Shown here: positions 1 to 10,408 of the stretch, piece after piece
Position numbering within the stretch: position 1 is the first letter of the stretch
Layout of the letters: each line of letters opens with the position of its first letter
Assembly: GCA_033239525.1 (NCBI GenBank)
Contig: BSYO01000020.1
Coordinates: 7,684,656-7,748,655, forward strand
Reading direction: 5' to 3'
DNA from: Nepenthes gracilis
Lineage: Eukaryota > Streptophyta > Magnoliopsida > Caryophyllales > Nepenthaceae
Length of the DNA stretch: 64,000 nucleotides
Made by a program: the position numbers and the translations under genes
The notes under the pieces: generated by a model
Database searches by the model: none
Told to the model about the DNA's origin: nothing
What the model saw: the letters and a program-made list of their open reading frames with translations, nothing else

Positions 1-1500
1 GGTAAGTTAGAGGATACTACCCCTATGATCCGCGGTCCTGGTTTCAGGATTAGTCTTTGTCCTTGAAGGGGAATCCATCAATGCCATGTACATTCTTAAA
101 CCGAGAAATCACATTCCCATCACATGTCTTCAACCGGGAGACCAAATCCATCACTTATACTTTGTGGATTCCCTTCCATTTACTCGCTCGATTCATTTTT
201 TCCATTTGGGGCTTAGATCTTTCAACTAATAAGTTCAACTCGCAAGAGAGTTTGATTATACTTACCTTTGTGGGATAAACACCACCTTAGAAGCCCCCGA
301 GACACTCTCCCTTGCTCCCGGTGCACAATTACACGTTTTAAAGCCTACAATTTAACATAACATCAATCATAAGTTCCATCACAATTGAAGAGAGCTAAAG
401 CATGTATACTTACCTTTCAATTTCGGATGAACATTGTTAGGCCACTTTTAGAGGGCTCGGACGCCGCAAACGGATCAAATTTTGTGGAATCGGTCGTCCG
501 GTCAGCATGTACTTACTTTTGGGATGCGGGGATTCATATTCTAGAGTCATTTTAACATTTTATGAAGGAAAACACATGCAATTTCCCTTTTGTGTCTTGG
601 GTGAACAGTGTCAGCACCCATTTAGAGGGCCCGGACGTCGCGAACGGGTCGAGACGTGCAAAATTGATCGTGCGGCCAACATATATACACATTTGGGACA
701 TGGGGATTCACATTTTGGAGTCAATTTTACAAAACGAAGTGTGGAAACGAAAAACACCCAATTTCCCGTAGGTTAGGGTTTGACGGTACTCTACCGGTCA
801 GATCGTGAGTAAATTCAGACAATAAATTACATAATTCTTGTTCTCAAGTCACGAGTATCTTATTTTCCATAGTTTGGGTCGGTATCGAGACAAAAATACC
901 CAACAATGACCAAAAAAATTAAAAGAGAAAAGTTAGTGAGTATGAGAACACTTGCCTCGACGCGTGCTATCACTTTTGTAACTGGCTCTCAGGCGGATTC
1001 GAACTCTACGGCTCGATCTCCTCCTTTCTCTCTCTAAAATCGGTGCTCTTCCCCTATCATCCTTTCCAAAAACCCTTTGCAAAATGAAAAAGTCAAAGAA
1101 ACGCGAAGCAGGTCACGTTTTTATACCAGTCGGGGCACTGGAGGGCCGAGTGAGCGAGCGGCGAGCGCGGCCTCGCTGTCGGCCCGCGCTCCAGCGTGCA
1201 CAGGCGCTCAGCGGGTGGGTGAGCTACTGGATTTTACCGCTTGAGCACTTAGTGAGCGGGGGAGCTACTGGATTTTACCACTCAAGCGCGTAGCAGGCGC
1301 GGCCTGTTGCTTGTGCTATGCTTTTTGCGCTCAAGCCTGCGCTCGAGAGCACAGCAGGCACAGGCTGCTTGCAGCATTTCAGCAATCTGCAACCTGATTT
1401 TCCTTTTGATATGCATACTCATACATTCCATAGGTCTAGTATTAGTTATTATCATGTTAATTTCTCGTATTTATTATATTTTTAGACTTGGAACCTCACA
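1..1500 (-). repeat. alpha-1 3' LTR, partial
   Basis: The LTR begins (minus sense) with TGTGAGGTTCC at 1500, directly after the polypurine tract, and is cut by the window start, so its CA end is not seen. It aligns by eye with the alpha-2 LTRs. It holds a GC-rich block of GAGCG repeats (about 1140-1290), a TATA box near 1117-1124 and a splice-donor-like AG|GCAAGT whose intron side starts at 955. Confidence 0.88.
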
Positions 1501-1515
1501 ACTCTCCCCCACTTA
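1501..1515 (-). other. alpha-1 polypurine tract
   Basis: In minus sense this reads TAAGTGGGGGAGAGT immediately before the TGTGAGG start of the LTR, the position expected for the plus-strand primer of reverse transcription. The same tract abuts both alpha-2 LTRs that follow an internal region. Confidence 0.88.
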
Positions 1516-1644
1516 TAGAAATTTCGTCTCGAAATTTAACAAATCTAAAACTTGAATAAGCTACATACCTCGAAATAGATGGGGATACTTTTCTCGAATT
1601 CCGTCCTCTCTTTCCCATATCGCCTCCTCGTGGGAGTGGTTCCT

Positions 1645-2685
1645 CTACAAAACTTTCACGAGAGGAATCGTCTTGGAGTGCAAAATTTTGTCCTTTCGGT
1701 CTAAGATCTCCACCGGTTCCTCTACATAAGCCAAATCCTCATCGATAGCCAAATGACCATAATGAATCACGTGAGATGGATCATACACGTACTTCCTAAA
1801 CATGAAAACATTGAAGACATTGTGCACCTCGGCCAAACTCGGTGGCAAAGCTAGACGATACGCCACCTCACCAACTCGCTCAAGAATCTCAAACGGTCCA
1901 ATGAAACGCGCCTTCAGCTTCCCTTTTACGCCAAATCTGGAAATTTCTTTCCACGGCAAGACCTTAAGGAAGACGAAATCCCCAACCTCGAATTTGAGCT
2001 TGGATTGCTTTTGATCAGCATAACTTTTCTGTCTGCTTTGGGCGACTTTTAACTTTTCTACAACTATTGCTATCTTTTTCGACATCTCTCGAATAACATC
2101 CGGGCCCATCAACCGCTTATTCCCGGTCTCCTCCCAATGAATGGGGGATTGACACTTCCTACCATAAAGTGCCTCAATGGGAGCCATTCCGATACTCACT
2201 TGAAAACTGTTGTTATAAGTGAACTCGGCCAGCACTAGAAAATCATCCCAATTTCCATGGAACTCCAATACAAAAGCCTGAAGCATATCCTCTAGTATCT
2301 GGATCGTTTGCTCCGATTGACTTTCCGTCTGAGGATGATACGCCGTACTAAACTTCAGGTTCGTCCCTAACTCCCGATGCCAGCTCTCCCAAAATTTAGA
2401 GACAAACCGTGGATAGCGATCGGACACAATCGATGCTGGCACGCCATGCAGTCTCACGATCTCGTTGATGTACAACTGTGCTAGACAATCGTGGGAGTAC
2501 GTAGTCCGAATGGCTATAAAATGGGTAGATTTTGTCAACCGATCAACAATGACCCAGATCGCATCATGATTCTTCGGAGTTCTAGGCAATCCTGACACAA
2601 AGTCCATTGAGATATCCTCCCACTTCCAGTTGGGAATGGGTAGGGGCTGTAATAATCCAGAAGGCTTTCTCCTCTCATCCTTCAA
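1645..2685 (-). pseudogene. alpha-1 integrase core and chromodomain (346 codons)
   Basis: Integrase catalytic core plus C-terminal region of a Ty3/gypsy pol polyprotein, which inserts the cDNA into chromatin. Visible landmarks are MDFVSGLPR (first catalytic Asp, about residue 28), IVSDRYPRF (second Asp, about 88) and the glutamate region ESQSEQTIQ (about 121). The glutamate is kept, but the usual TDGQSE reads [26 protein letters not shown] and the EPVEILDRKD segment mark the C-terminal domain and the start of the chromodomain. The frame ends at a stop near PLVKVL, before the usual WRNHSxEEATWE stretch, so the chromodomain is cut. An in-frame stop separates this frame from the zinc-finger region to its right. 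It belongs to a dead element. Confidence 0.9.
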
Positions 2686-2703
2686 CTGCTGACAGACGAG
2701 ACA

Positions 2704-2967
2704 TTAATTAACAAAAGCCACGATTTCTCTCCGCATGTTTCTCCACCAGAACATTTTCCTTAAATCCTGATACATCTTGTTTATACAGAGGTGAATCATG
2801 TACTGAGTCCTTTGTGCCTCCTTCATTATTTCTTCCTTCAGTTCCTTAACATCTGGTACACATAGCAGCTCTCGAAATCTCAAAACTCCATATGCACTCA
2901 CACTAAAATCAACCCGAGAGTCTCTGCTGAGGTCCCCCACAATGTCCATCAGAAAAGGGTCACTCAC
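2704..2967 (-). pseudogene. alpha-1 integrase N-terminal zinc-binding region
   Basis: Contains the KMYQDLRKMFWWRNMRREI signature typical of the HHCC zinc finger of Ty3/gypsy integrases, with upstream LCVPDVKELKEEIMKEAQRT. The first zinc-ligand His region reads TQYMIHLCINKMYQ, changed from the usual HxxxxxxHPG form. A stop follows FVN; downstream of it the Cys pair CLVC is still present, unlike in alpha-2. Confidence 0.85.
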
Positions 2968-3204
2968 CTACCCTTTCTTGATCCTCTGAAGGATCTCGGG
3001 CTATACCTGCAGAAAGGATGACATCATCCGGTTACCCTTACTGTAGCGCTAGATATGGCAAGACTTCAAGCAGACTAGCAACTCCATCTGCTTAATCGGC
3101 ATGGTCGCCACCAAATAGGTTTGGCTACTTAAGGCATCCGTGACCATATTTGCTTTCCCTCGTCGATACTGAATCTCACAATCGTAGTTCTTTAGAAACT
3201 CAAT
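2968..3204 (-). pseudogene. alpha-1 RNase H end / integrase linker, decayed
   Basis: No long open frame. In minus sense it still spells the RNase H C-terminal motif region (YDCEIQY, then V-DALS) and the linker preceding the integrase zinc finger, broken by stops. It simply joins the flanking domains. Confidence 0.7.
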
Positions 3205-3570
3205 CTATCGCCGCTGCCTCATATTCAGCTCCTTTTGCAAGAACAAATACTTGAGGCTCTTGTGGTCGGAGTACACTAGGAATTTCTCACCATAAAGATA
3301 GTGTCTCAAGATTTTCAAAGCAAAAACCATCGTGGCCAACTCTAAGTCATGGGTCGGATAGTTTTTCTCATGAGTCGTCAACTGTCGAGACCCATAAGTC
3401 ACTACTTTTCCCCCTTGCATAAGAACACATCCGAGTCCCACTTTAGACGCATCGCAATACATCTCGAACCCACCGGAATTATCAAGAAGAGTTAGAATCG
3501 GGGCAGTTATCAACCGATTCTTTAGCTCTTGGAAGCTTTTGTCACACTCCTTGGTCCAAGTGAAACTCAC
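3205..3570 (-). pseudogene. alpha-1 RNase H domain (121 codons)
   Basis: Ty3/gypsy RNase H, which degrades the RNA strand of the RNA-DNA hybrid. [18 protein letters not shown] supplies the first catalytic Asp (about residue 40), [20 protein letters not shown] the catalytic Glu region (about 60-77), and [12 protein letters not shown] the third Asp (about 103). The frame begins in the RT thumb/connection ([15 protein letters not shown]). A stop near RQRR separates it from the C-terminal end. Confidence 0.9.
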
Positions 3571-3581
3571 CTCCTTCCTTG

Positions 3582-3923
3582 TCAGACGAGTGAGGGCAAG
3601 GCTATTTGAGAAAAATTTTCTACAAAACGACGATAATAGCTAGCCATCCCCAAAAAGCTTCGTACTTTAAACACGGTCGTCGGTCGACTCCAATTGACCA
3701 CCGCTTCAATTTGCTCGGGGTTCACTGAGATACCACAATGAGAGATTACATGGCCTAAGAATACCACCCTGTCAAGCCAAAACACACACTTCTTCAACTT
3801 TGCAAACAACTGATGTTCCCGAAGAGTCTGCAGCACAATTCTCAGGTGCCCTTCATGCTTGGTGTGATCCTTGGAGTAAATCAGAATATCATCAATGAAA
3901 ACCACAACAAACTTATCCAGCAA
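3582..3923 (-). pseudogene. alpha-1 reverse transcriptase palm (113 codons)
   Basis: Carries the RT active-site box [15 protein letters not shown] (about residues 5-19), with both aspartates of the FIDD motif intact. Next comes the primer-grip region ([14 protein letters not shown]) and the thumb motif [19 protein letters not shown]. The reading frame is interrupted on the N-terminal side before the fingers region at 4046-4276. Confidence 0.92.
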
Positions 3924-4045
3924 TGGCTGGAAGACCCTGTTATTAGGTCCATAAACACAGCTAGAGCATTAGTCAACCCGAATGGCATCACCAAAAATTC
4001 ATAGTGACCATACCTCATTCGGAAAGCCGTCTTTGCAATATCCTC

Positions 4046-4276
4046 CTACTTAATACGAAGTTGATGATATCCTGAGTGAAGATCAATCTTGGAATACACT
4101 AAGGATCCATGCAATTGGTCAAAGAGGTCGTCGATCCGCGGCAAGAGGATCTTGTTTTTTATTGTAATTTTATTCAACTCACAGTAATCTATACATAATC
4201 TCAAGGCCCCATCTTTCTTCTTTGAAACGGGACCAGAAGCACCCCACGACGATACACTGAGTCTAATAAAACCCAT
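4046..4276 (-). pseudogene. alpha-1 reverse transcriptase fingers (76 codons)
   Basis: RT N-terminal motifs: [31 protein letters not shown] and [16 protein letters not shown]. The IDLxSGYHQ box contains the first catalytic Asp. YR of the usual IDYREL is YC here. It ends where a stop interrupts the usual transition to the FGLTNAP box. Confidence 0.92.
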
Positions 4277-4303
4277 ATCAAGCCAGTCCTGCAGCTACTA
4301 TTT

Positions 4304-4939
4304 CTACTCTTTTAACTCAACAGGAGCCATGCGGTAGGGGGCTTTCGATACAGGTGTCGATCCCGAAACGAGATCAATCCCAAATTTAATTTCATGATGT
4401 GGTGGCAGGGCAGACAACTTGTTGGAAAACACGTCCTCAAATTCACACACCGCCGGAATGTCCTTTACGGACAAATCCCGACTTTCCACCACACTAACGT
4501 AAGCCAAAAAGGCTTCACACCCGCTATTCAATAAATGGCGAACCTGTAGAGCCGGAATAAAATTAGATGGCTCCACTCTCCGAACTCCTTGAATATAGAA
4601 GGGTTCGCAATCCGAAATAGCAAAGTCCACCCTTTTATGGAAACAATCAATAGTGGCGTGATACTTAGACAACCAATTTATACCCAAGACAGCATCAAAA
4701 TCACGCATATCTAGAAGAATCAAATCAACGGCCAAAAGAAGTCCCCTCACCTCCACAATACACCCTGGATAGGACACATCAGTCATAATAGAAGACCCTG
4801 TGGGCGTGGATACTACCAAAGAAAAATCAAGGTTCACGGGGAAGGGTGTAATACAACAAGCCAGCTGAGAAAAAATAAAGGAGTTTGTGGACCCAGAGTC
4901 AAAAAGTACTGAGCAAGAAATGCCACAAACTGGAAACAT
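4304..4939 (-). pseudogene. alpha-1 aspartic protease and PR-RT linker (211 codons)
   Basis: Retropepsin-like protease with the active-site triad in LFDSGSTNSF (about residues 12-21) and the later hydrophobic-Gly motif VLGINWLSKYHATIDC (about 89-104). The linker follows: VCEFEDVFSNKLSALPPHHEI, then the start of RT (PYRMAPVELKE). The frame starts at MFPVCGISCS, just where alpha-1 similarity ends, so the nucleocapsid and gag that should precede it are missing. Confidence 0.9.
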
Positions 4940-5900
4940 ACCTTACCAAGTAAGAATATTGGTAAATCGTGTGAAGGCAAGTGTACCTTAGACCTTGTTT
5001 TCCATTTTTACCGCTTTTTAGTTTCTCCACTTTGTTCTTTATTCTCTAAAACCTACGTTCGTTAAGCTTTGTTATAAATCTTGCATGTTTTCCATGATTT
5101 TAGGGCTAGAGTTTGTGATTTTGCATGATTATTGTGGATTTAGGCATCGATTTTGGGTTCTGTTCATGTTTTGGCATTAGTTTTTGTGTCGAATAGTGTA
5201 CTTGGAACCCTAGCTCAAAATTTTGAGCATTTACGGTTTAAATGCATGATTTTGTATATGTATTTTAATTTGTAGCATTGCTTTCATGAATGAACATGTG
5301 TTAGATGTTTGATTATTGTTTGGAAGTTTCACGTGAAACCCTAGTATGAAAAATTTGGGAATTTATGTTGGAAACTTGAAATCTTGAGATTTAAATGTTA
5401 AATTTGTTCTTTGTCAAAGTTTATTAGATGATTTTGTATCTGAAAACTTTGCATAAAATTGTATTATCGAATTATGGAAGCCATCCGAAATTGTCTGAAA
5501 GATCGATTGTATGAAATTGGACTTGGCCTTGACATATGATGAATTTTGACTATGAAATTAAGAGCAAATGTGTTCAGTTAAGTAAATTAATGAGAAATCA
5601 GACCTAGGACTATTATTTAGTCAGATAAGGTTCTCCAACATGTCTTAGAACATTACGGTGGCAATCAAGGATAACTCTGTTCATGGAGTAATATGTGGTT
5701 TGCTCCTCCTCGCGATGTAATCAGAGGATAGAGACTATTGAACCTTTGAATCATGAAATAAAATGAAAATAAATGATTATCGAACCTTTGGCATTTGATT
5801 GTGTGGATTGAATACAATCTATCCTCAATTATTCATCCCCTCGGCCAGTAGAGTCTACTAGTTAGGTCCTTAGAATAATGAACTAGCCCCATCTTTGGTT

Positions 5901-5927
5901 GGAGGGAATAGAAATTCTATTCCCTCC
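5901..5927. repeat. Harbinger subterminal hairpin 1
   Basis: Perfect 11-bp inverted repeat (GGAGGGAATAG / CTATTCCCTCC) around a 5-nt loop, 14 bp from the left terminus. Confidence 0.8.
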
Positions 5928-5993
5928 TTATTCTTGGTGGAATTATTATGCCACCATTTGGTTGCACTTTACCTGTGAATAATAATTCTCGAA

Positions 5994-6031
5994 GGAATAG
6001 TTATTCCTTGATTATAAGGAATAACTATTCC
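5994..6031. repeat. Harbinger subterminal hairpin 2
   Basis: Perfect 15-bp inverted repeat (GGAATAGTTATTCCT and its reverse complement) around an 8-nt loop. It repeats the GGAATAG core seen in hairpin 1 and, in reverse, near the right end (about 9520-9600). Confidence 0.85.
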
Positions 6032-8000
6032 TTGATGATAGTAGGTTTTTGTTATTCCTGGTTAAGGAGGAAAAATAATTCCCACCCAATATTTTGATTA
6101 ACCCAAATTTGCCCTCCATTTTAATTATTGCCGCACGTTTTGTTGCCCAGAAACCCTACTCCCTTGACACCCTCCTCACAGACGTCCTTCCTTCTCGACA
6201 CCATCTCTTCGCTCTCACCACAGTATCTTCTCTTTTCTCTCGAAGCCAAACTTCCCTCTCTCGACAACCTGCCTTCTCTCTCTCGCAGCCAATCTTCCCT
6301 CTATTGAAACCATAACTTCTCTGTATCTCGAAATCGTCTCTCGTAGCTGCAATCCCTCGAAAACATACGCTTCTCTCTCTCTCTGCTACTTTCGCATTCC
6401 AATTGAGCATCTGTTTGAAGTTGAGGTATGTGATACTTTCGTTTGGAATTAATAGTTTTGGATCGATTTTGATCCATACTAGCATTTGCCTGTGAGATTT
6501 TTCTGTTTTCTATTTTCTAGCTCCACTTGGATTTCAATTTGATGCAATTTCACTGTCCACTGGAGGTGGATTCTGATTCCGATTCTGATTGACCAGTCCA
6601 ACGGAGGCGGGGCTTGGGATTGGACGTCATAACCACACAGTCACCGTCCCATCCCAAATTCTGTCTAGTGAGAAACAGAGTGAGAAAAACGGCAATGTAT
6701 TAGACTTTCTCTCTGTCTTTAGAAGAGTAGCAAATCATTGAAGCCCAGACAGTCTGCCTTTTCTAGATCATTTAAGCCCAGAAATCCAACACAAACGTGC
6801 TGTAATTGTATACACAAACAACTAATATTCTATACACATTGCTTTGTTTCTTGTTACTTTGTACATTGTGAATAACCTAATATAAGTGGATGTTAAATAT
6901 GTCATCGTGAGGATTGAATTAAGATTGTTATCATGCTTTAACTTTGTCATTTATAATTTCTTATCACAGTCTAGCTGAATATTGCTTTGACTTTGTTGGG
7001 TAAGGTCTGCTTAGCATCATTCTTCATATTGTTAAGTGAGCTTAGCTTATCTTCAAGTTTAAAGCTTTGATATGTTACTAACCTGATACCATGAGCTTTT
7101 TGAACTCATTTTCTATCCTGATATGTTACCACAAGCTGAATATCATGCTTTTACTTAATTTATGTAGTTACAAAATAGGCTGAGTCATTTTTAATTAAAT
7201 TTGGAGCTGCCACCAACTAGTTTATGTAGTTACTTAATTTAGCCACTTATTAATACATTATTAGTGGCTAAATTCAGTTGAAGTTGATACATATTTGAGC
7301 CTTTAATACGCTATGTGTATTCCTCCCTCATGGTGCTATGCATTACTCTAATTTCTCATTAGTTTATTGTTAATGGTGTTAGTGGATGTTGAGCTGTGTT
7401 CCCCCACTCTAATTTCCCACTTTCTAAAATTTTGGCTAAGTATTATATTGCACACATTAACCTACTAATGCCGTGTGTCCCTCTTGCAAAGTTTTATTAA
7501 TTTAATGTTAGTGAGGGTTAGTGAATTTTGGTTATTAATTTAATGTTGGAATTGGTTAAGTGCTGGCCGCCCCTTATTAATTTAATGGAATTGAAGCCAA
7601 AGTGCATAATGGTGAGATGTTGATGAAGTCAGAGTGATAAGGTGTTGATGATGCCGGAGTGATGAGATGTTGATGAAGCTGGACAGATGAGATGCTGAGG
7701 CATATTCAATCCTACATTAATAAGAAACTCAAATGGCCCTTCCTCTTTCTTTACCAGCACAAGACATTCAAGCTATGACAGCGAATCCCTTGTCTTCTTC
7801 TACTTATTCCGAACAAATGTCATAGGGAGCACACTTAAGGGGAAGGTCACACGCAGTATTAGCTCCTTCAGTCACTATTAGCTCCTTCTATGTGGTGTCT
7901 TTAACAATAAATGTGCTGACATCAAGCCACGCCCAAGAACATATTTCTTTTAATCCTGGTTTACAATTTGTCTTGTATCTATTATTTGTTATTGTAGTTT

Positions 8001-8309
8001 ATGGATCAATTGCACTCCAACGAGAAGAAAAAGAAGATAGTGATCATTATAGTCCAATGGATTGTAGTTTGCTGTACCTTTTGGTGGTATTTATGTGTAT
8101 TAGGTGCAATTTTAATTGTTGGACAGCCTAAACATACTATTACGAGATCTTATAATCTTGACTTCTATAGAAAAAGAGAATACATCAACAAAATCATTCA
8201 TGGTAGTGATACCACTTGTATTAACATGTTGAGGATGTGTAGACCCGCATTTCTCAAACTGTGTGAGCTGTTAATGACTAGTGGGGATATACTTTGTGTT
8301 TGGAGATAG
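8001..8309 (+). pseudogene. PIF/Harbinger transposase, N-terminal remnant (102 codons)
   Basis: The region SYNLDFYRKREYINKIIHGS followed by TTCINMLRMCRPAFLKLCEL resembles the N-terminal helical part of plant Harbinger transposases and HARBI1-like proteins, which precedes the DDE nuclease. A hydrophobic stretch lies upstream (IVIIIVQWIVVCCTFWWYL). The frame stops at 8309, before any catalytic Asp or Glu, and the sequence changes at once to the Myb/SANT-like partner. The internal deletion therefore removed the nuclease. The start ATG is uncertain; it may lie in an exon further upstream. Confidence 0.65.
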
Positions 8310-8860
8310 AGCCACAAGGGAGCTGCTATCTGGAGGAAAAAATTGTTCCCATATTTCAAAGATTTGTCAATGATCTATGGTAAAGATCGTGCAACAGGGA
8401 CAGATGCACAAGTTGCTGAGGACATCATTGTTGAGCTGCAGTTTAATGAACCAGAAACGAGTGGTGGGCGTGAATGATGTTTGAAGTGGGATTGAAGACT
8501 TACTTGGCACTAATGATTCACCGAGTCAAAATGTACGCATGTGTCAACTCAAGTGAATCGGGGACATCAGGGAAGGAAGCGGAAGGCCCGATGCGATATG
8601 ACAAAAATAGTGATTCTATTATCCACGCGGCCGATTCATTGACTACAAATATTGGGAAGCTCGGTGAAATGTTGAGCAAGAGTTTAGAAAACAACACGCA
8701 GGAGCAAAGCGGATTGATTTATATACTATGTTGGCTGAAATTGATTTCATTATCGGCGAGTGAAAGAAATGCAGCATATATGAAATGCATACGTGATCCG
8801 ACACTAATGATGGCCCTACTTAGTATTCCACCGGAACAAAGATTGAAATTTATTAAATAA
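8310..8860 (+). pseudogene. Harbinger ORF1-like Myb/SANT protein, remnant
   Basis: From 8313 the frame reads HKGAAIWRKKLFPYFKDLSM then IYGKDRATGTDAQVAEDI, matching the second half of the plant Myb/SANT-like domain (the W...FP.Y..L..I.GKDRATG pattern). In Harbinger transposons that protein helps the transposase bind DNA and enter the nucleus. A stop at about 8475 and a frameshift follow. The open frame from 8474 to 8860 then ends in MKCIRDPTLMMALLSIPPEQ, similar to the usual C-terminal tail of this family. The first part of the Myb domain is lost at the junction with the transposase remnant. Confidence 0.65.
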
Positions 8861-9059
8861 TTTGTACTTTAAAACATGTGGCTATCAAACAATTTGTAAT
8901 TTTTTTTTCTACTGCTCCAACGTTGTAATGAATGGTTGTGATGTTTTGAAAAAAGTTTAATATGCCGATTTGGGGTTACGTGGTAAATTATATGATTTTA
9001 CATGATGATATTTTTTTAGGAATGCGATTTTGTTATTTTTATTTGTATGTATTTTAATT

Positions 9060-9420
9060 GGAGCATGATGATATTTTTAAATTTTGTATTGTAAAAAAAT
9101 TATTTTAATAATAAATTATGTATATTAAATAATATGTATAATAAATATATATTATATTATATTATATAAAATAATATGATAATTATAATATGTATAATTT
9201 TTTGTATTATTTTTATAAATTAAATATATATTATATATTTATTAAATATGTATTTTACATGATACAATAATATATTATATTAAATAATATTTCATAATAA
9301 TATGTACATAATATATATATATAATTTGTATGTGTATATTTATATAATATATATAAAAATATGTACATATACACGTGTGTTATTTTATATAATATATTCC
9401 TATAATTAATAAGGGTAAAA
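9060..9420. repeat. AT-rich stretch in the Harbinger 3' region
   Basis: Long runs of TA, ATATAT and AATAATAT low-complexity sequence with no coding signal. Confidence 0.8.
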
Positions 9421-10408
9421 GTGTCATTCTGATAAATTTTTACCTAATTTCTCATACAATTCTACAAACCAAACATTGATATATAAATTTTTAACTAATT
9501 CTATTCTAACAACCAAATATAGGAATAAAAATTTCCAACTCTATTCCCATCCAATTCTATTCTCTGTGAATAACTATTCTATTCCCATATTATTCCATTA
9601 CAATAATCAAACGTGCCGTAGAATTCTAAGAAACAAGTGAGATTTGGAACTGTTTTATAAATTCTGATATAAGTTGAGATTGAATTATGCTTTATTCCTA
9701 TTTCCATGGATGCCTCTGTTCTTCAAATATTATCATGGTTTTTGTTCTATTGTATTTATATTCTGTATGAAAGAATTTCACTTGCATATTTTATGGTACC
9801 TTGTTGGGTTTTAGCTCACTCTTCTATTTTTCCCCTCTAAATGAAATAGTAGAATTGGTTCCTGATGGGCAAGAATAGGCAAAGCTTAACAAGGAAGATT
9901 TGGAGCCTCGAAGTCATCATCTTGAAGATTTTGAAAAATTTGATAGTCTTACATGTAAACAATGTACTTTGTGGTTGGAATTTGTGTATTTATAATTAAG
10001 ACATATTATGTTTTATGTTGGGTTACTATATTTGCTTCCACAGGATTACCTTATGGATTTAGTTTTGCTTTCGCCATTTTATTTTAGATTTATACAAGTC
10101 CTAGATAGCATCTCCCCTTTGGATTGGCATAGTGGATAGGATGTGTTGTTTTGGAGCCATGGTTATTATGGTATCTGTGGTCCTGTGTATGTGTGTTGTA
10201 GGATGAATTGTGATGATCGAATAGTTGTGTGTTTGTACAGGCTTATTTTACATAAGTTGTTAAATATAGGTTATTTGTATGGGTTTTGACCAATTTTAGA
10301 GGAGACTCTGCCAAAATTTCTATAAATTCAATAATTTAAGTTATGGAAATTAGTTTTGTTTGTTTATTGACAAAAGGTCTCTAGAGAATAAGGACCCATT
10401 CAGTCACA

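Larger units (their letters stand above)
1..4945 (-). mobile_element. alpha-1: truncated Ty3/gypsy chromovirus, one LTR plus pol
   Basis: Minus-strand element. Reading leftward from 4945 it runs protease, RT, RNase H, integrase, polypurine tract and then the 3' LTR, which continues off the left edge of the window. Gag and the 5' LTR are absent: similarity to the alpha-2 copies stops just upstream of the protease, where the sequence passes directly into an unrelated plus-strand LTR (eta). Each pol domain is recognisable but stops and frameshifts separate them. The C-terminal chromodomain-like tail fits a Tekay/Del-type chromovirus; the clade assignment is inference from motifs only. Confidence 0.9.
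5887..9618 (+). mobile_element. PIF/Harbinger-type DNA transposon, defective
   Basis: About 3.7 kb inserted in the eta LTR. The ends are imperfect inverted repeats (left CCCCATCTTTGGTT, right in reverse CGGCACGTTTGATT; 9 of 14 match) flanked by TAG on both sides, fitting the 3-bp TWA-like target preference of this superfamily. Inside are remnants of both Harbinger proteins: a transposase start (8001-8309) and a Myb/SANT-like accessory protein (8310-8860). The DDE catalytic core is absent. Sub-terminal GGAATAG/CTATTCC motifs recur at both ends. Stretches 6032-7990 and 8861-9060 show no coding sequence I recognise. Confidence 0.75.
4946..10408 (+). mobile_element. eta LTR, 5' truncated, split by a Harbinger element
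   Basis: Plus-strand LTR related to the gamma LTR. It starts abruptly at the alpha-1 breakpoint shortly before a splice-donor-like AG|GCAAGT (intron side from 4977) and lacks the upstream U3. Its parts are 4946-5886 and 9619-10408. The right part keeps the conserved GCTCAC-TC plus pyrimidine run (about 9811-9838), a degenerate gatcctgtg-like tail and the terminal CAGTCACA at 10401-10408. To its right lies decayed epsilon internal sequence, so it sits inside that element, but the left target site is lost. Confidence 0.75.

Noticed and set aside
7892..8131. Hydrophobic 79-codon frame in the Harbinger element
   Set aside because: Overlaps the transposase remnant in another frame and shows no family resemblance; likely chance.
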